Assembly (NCBI GenBank): GCA_028280575.1
Contig: JANQLN010000077.1
Location: forward strand, 23,669 to 87,668
Origin: Clostridia bacterium
GTDB taxonomy: Bacteria > Bacillota > Clostridia > Acetivibrionales > STF1-152
Direction: 5' to 3'
Length of the DNA stretch: 64,000 nt
Shown in pieces: positions 61,809 to 64,000 of this stretch (its first letter is position 1; each line of letters starts with the position of its first letter). The position numbers and the translations under genes were made by a program. The notes below the pieces were generated by a model, which was not told the DNA's origin, ran no database searches, and was given only the letters and a program-made list of their open reading frames with translations.

Positions 61809-63188
61809 ATGATAAAGATTCACAATGTATCTTTTGGTTATACACAAGAGGAGCAAATACTCAAGAATATTGATTTACATATCAATAAAGGTGAATGCGT
61901 GCTGCTTTGCGGGAAAAGCGGATGCGGCAAAACGACCGTGACAAAGCTGATAAACGGTCTAATCCCACATTTCACGGATAATTGCCGTTTAGAGGGAACC
62001 GTTACCGTAGAGGGGAAAAATGTGGCCGAGACACAAATTTATGAACTGGCCGAAAAAATCGGTTCTGTCTTTCAAAATCCCAAATCCCAGTTTTTCAATC
62101 TTGATTCGGACACTGAAATTGTGTTCGGGCTTGAAAATGCGGGGGCTTCTCCTGATTTTATCGACGAAAGATTGAGGGTAACCACAAAAACGTTAAATAT
62201 AGAGAAGCTACGCCGGCGCAGCATTTTTTCCATGTCGGCAGGTGAAAAACAGAGCCTTGCCTTTGCTTCCGTATACGCCATGAATCCCCATGCATATGTC
62301 TTGGACGAACCGACGGCGAACCTGGACGAAGGTGCTATTGAGGTGCTGAGAGCGCAGATTGGGAAAATAAAAGAGGAAGGGAAAGCCGTGTTAATTGCGG
62401 AGCACCGGATATATTTTCTGATGGATTTGATTGACCGTGCCGTATTTATGGAAAAGGAAGAGATTGTTCGTATCTTTACCCGCGAGGCCTTTCTTGCCCT
62501 TTCGGAGGATGAGCGCATTAAAATGGGCCTTAGGACCCTTGGCAAAAAATCCGTGTGCTCGTTTCCCCATATTCCCGGTCATTCTGCCGAAGCGTTGACT
62601 GTAAAAAACCTTTGCTGTAAGATAAAAGAGAATATTATCTTTGAAAAGCTCTCTTTTTCGGTGAAAAGCAGGGAAATACTGGGTATTACAGGCAGCAACG
62701 GCGCCGGTAAAACCACTCTGCTCCGATGTATCGCGGGGTTGATTAAGCAAAGTGAGGGCGAGCTGTTATTGGACGGGCGGCCCCTGAAGAAAAAAGAACG
62801 GAGCCGCCTTTGCTATTTGATCATGCAGGATGTAAACCATCAGCTTTTCAGCGACAGCCTGTGGAATGAATGTGAACTTTCCAGGACTGAGGCCGAAGAG
62901 GCTAAAATCGAAGAGGTTCTGCGACAATTTGATTTATCGGAGTTAAAACACAGCCATCCTATGGCGCTGTCCGGCGGACAAAAGCAAAGGCTTGCCATCG
63001 CTGCGGGGGTTTTAGAGGATAAAAAAATAGTTCTGTTCGACGAACCGACAAGCGGTCTGGATTATGAACATATGCTTGCCGTTAGCGCGACCATAAAAGG
63101 CCTTGCCCAAAAAGGCCATATTGTCATCATTGTAACCCATGATACGGAGTTCTTAAGATGTACCTGCAACCGGACGATTGTGCTTTAA
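61809..63188 (+). CDS. ECF transporter ATPase, two fused ABC domains
   Basis: A 459-residue protein with two ABC domains in tandem. First: CGKSGCGKTTVTKLI, SMSAGEKQSLAFASVYAMNPHAYVLDEPTANLD, AEHRIYF. Second (from about residue 255): GSNGAGKTTLLRCIAGL, LSGGQKQRLAIAAGVLEDKKIVLFDEPTSGLD, VTHDTEF. It replaces the usual EcfA1/EcfA2 pair. AAGGAGG precedes tandem ATGs; I use the second (61809), the first is 61806. The track start is seven codons upstream. Confidence 0.93.
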   Translation: MIKIHNVSFGYTQEEQILKNIDLHINKGECVLLCGKSGCGKTTVTKLINGLIPHFTDNCRLEGTVTVEGKNVAETQIYELAEKIGSVFQNPKSQFFNLDSDTEIVFGLENAGASPDFIDERLRVTTKTLNIEKLRRRSIFSMSAGEKQSLAFASVYAMNPHAYVLDEPTANLDEGAIEVLRAQIGKIKEEGKAVLIAEHRIYFLMDLIDRAVFMEKEEIVRIFTREAFLALSEDERIKMGLRTLGKKSVCSFPHIPGHSAEALTVKNLCCKIKENIIFEKLSFSVKSREILGITGSNGAGKTTLLRCIAGLIKQSEGELLLDGRPLKKKERSRLCYLIMQDVNHQLFSDSLWNECELSRTEAEEAKIEEVLRQFDLSELKHSHPMALSGGQKQRLAIAAGVLEDKKIVLFDEPTSGLDYEHMLAVSATIKGLAQKGHIVIIVTHDTEFLRCTCNRTIVL

Positions 63189-63222
63189 GGCAAAACCGCA
63201 TATGCAAAAATGGAGGAAAGCG

Positions 63223-64000
63223 ATGAATGAAATGAAAAAACTGTCCCTTAGCGAAAATGTCTTTTCCGTAACAGCCGGTGAAAACTGCCAGGTGTATCGG
63301 ACGCGTGACCACAGCGGTGAAGGCGTAATGACATTATACAGGGTTTTTGAGGGCGTCTATTTAATGTATAACGACTTTCATATGCAAAATTGCCGTGCTA
63401 AGGTTATTGCGAATACGGAACTGTTCTGCATTGACCATTGCCGTGAAGGCAGCCTTGAGCACATTGCAGCAAATGGCGGTTACTCTTACATTAAAGCAGG
63501 CGATTTGAGGATTGACGATAGGAGCAATGATTATAATACCGATTGCGTACTTCCCCTTTCTCATTACCATGGCATAACAATTGCTTTTTTTCTTGAAACT
63601 GCTCCTAAATCTTTGTCCGATTGTTTTTCCGGGTTTCCGGTGGATTTAAAGAAGCTGAAACATAAGTATTGCCGTCAGAAAACTTCTTTTGTCATCCGCA
63701 GAGAACCGTCTGTCGAGCATATATTTACCGAATTATATGCCGTACCCGAAAAGACAAGAACCTATTATTTTAAAATCAAAATTTTTGAGCTTTTGCTTTA
63801 TCTGGATGCCCTTGTTATTCCGGAGCACACGGATATACGTCCATATTTTCATAAAACCCAGGTTGAAAAAGTCAAAGCAATTCACGCACATATGACAAAT
63901 AATCTGGAGCATCATTTTACCCTTGAGGACCTGTCGAAGTGCTTCGATATTTCCCTTACACCTATGAAAACTTGTTTTAAGGGTATATACGGCACATCCG
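63223..64000 (+). CDS. AraC-family transcriptional regulator, N-terminal part
   Basis: An ORF open to the right edge and therefore missing from the track: 259 codons, MNEMKKLSLSENVFSVTAGENCQVYRTRDHSGEGVMTLYRVFEGVYLMYNDFH. An N-terminal ligand-binding domain is followed near residue 225 by the first helix-turn-helix of AraC/XylS regulators (HMTNNLEHHFTLEDLSKCFDISLTPMKTCFKGIYG). The layout resembles siderophore-type AraC regulators. GGAGG lies 6 nt before the ATG, 35 nt after the ECF ATPase gene, so it probably regulates this transporter. Confidence 0.85.
   Translation, partial: MNEMKKLSLSENVFSVTAGENCQVYRTRDHSGEGVMTLYRVFEGVYLMYNDFHMQNCRAKVIANTELFCIDHCREGSLEHIAANGGYSYIKAGDLRIDDRSNDYNTDCVLPLSHYHGITIAFFLETAPKSLSDCFSGFPVDLKKLKHKYCRQKTSFVIRREPSVEHIFTELYAVPEKTRTYYFKIKIFELLLYLDALVIPEHTDIRPYFHKTQVEKVKAIHAHMTNNLEHHFTLEDLSKCFDISLTPMKTCFKGIYGTS

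Noticed and set aside
1-64000. CRISPR arrays, tRNA, rRNA, prophage or intact transposase genes
   Set aside because: No regularly spaced repeats, no cloverleaf or rRNA sequence and no integrase or transposase motif were seen on reading both strands; short tRNAs could still be missed by eye.

Overview
The window is 64 kb of low-GC DNA from an anaerobic, endospore-forming member of the Clostridia. The evidence is the complete spoIIIA operon, ylbJ, yqfC/yqfD and a PdaA-type deacetylase, many Shine-Dalgarno (SD) sites of the GGAGG type, frequent TTG/GTG starts, and oxygen-independent metabolism. An OLE RNA with its partner gene oapA lies between ispA and dxs; this arrangement is known from extremophilic and anaerobic Firmicutes. 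I cannot name the species. No tRNA, rRNA, CRISPR array, phage or intact insertion sequence is visible.

Layout. (1) 1-17.1 kb, almost all minus strand: dxs (partial), oapA, OLE RNA, ispA, xseB, xseA, nusB, a DUF2273/AmaP/Asp23 envelope group, the eight-gene spoIIIA operon, a zinc-ribbon CD1247-type protein, efp, a Xaa-Pro peptidase, aroQ, comFB, a prepilin peptidase and aroE. (2) 17.3-23.3 kb: ilvE and ylbJ on plus, then a DivIVA/ATPase-B-like coiled-coil protein, coaD, rsmD (apparently starting at ATT) and recG on minus. (3) 23.4-36.3 kb, an accessory carbohydrate locus: a YesN/YesM-type two-component system on minus faces a binding-protein ABC importer, two sulfatases without signal peptides, a galactonate-dehydratase-like enolase and an orphan HipA-like kinase on plus. 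(4) 36.4-44.1 kb: a marR-arsA-small ORF unit with two matching palindromic operators, a glycerol-3-phosphate oxidation operon (glpP, a glpA-like gene, an FAD oxidoreductase, DUF1667) with an antitermination leader, and an AAA ATPase with a nuclease-like C-terminus. (5) 44.5-57.3 kb: xylA, pgeF, recO, yqzL (not in the ORF track), era, cdd, a DgkA-PAP2 fusion, ybeY, a short PgpH-like HD protein, phoH, yqfD, yqfC, pdaA and two DUF881 genes. (6) 57.6-64 kb: an ABC exporter, then an ECF-type transporter (S, T, double ATPase) followed by a partial AraC regulator; by eye this last block has richer-GC codons than its surroundings.

The most noteworthy system is the OLE RNA/OapA module, a large structured non-coding RNA with its membrane protein partner. 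Second is the sulfated-sugar locus, whose gene set suggests uptake followed by desulfation in the cytoplasm. Several families of short palindromic repeats sit between genes: a 47-nt palindrome next to OLE with two degenerate relatives, a pair of about 120-nt MITE-like elements with GCAATTTGC ends plus solo copies of that motif, and a CTAGGAGTC hairpin module.
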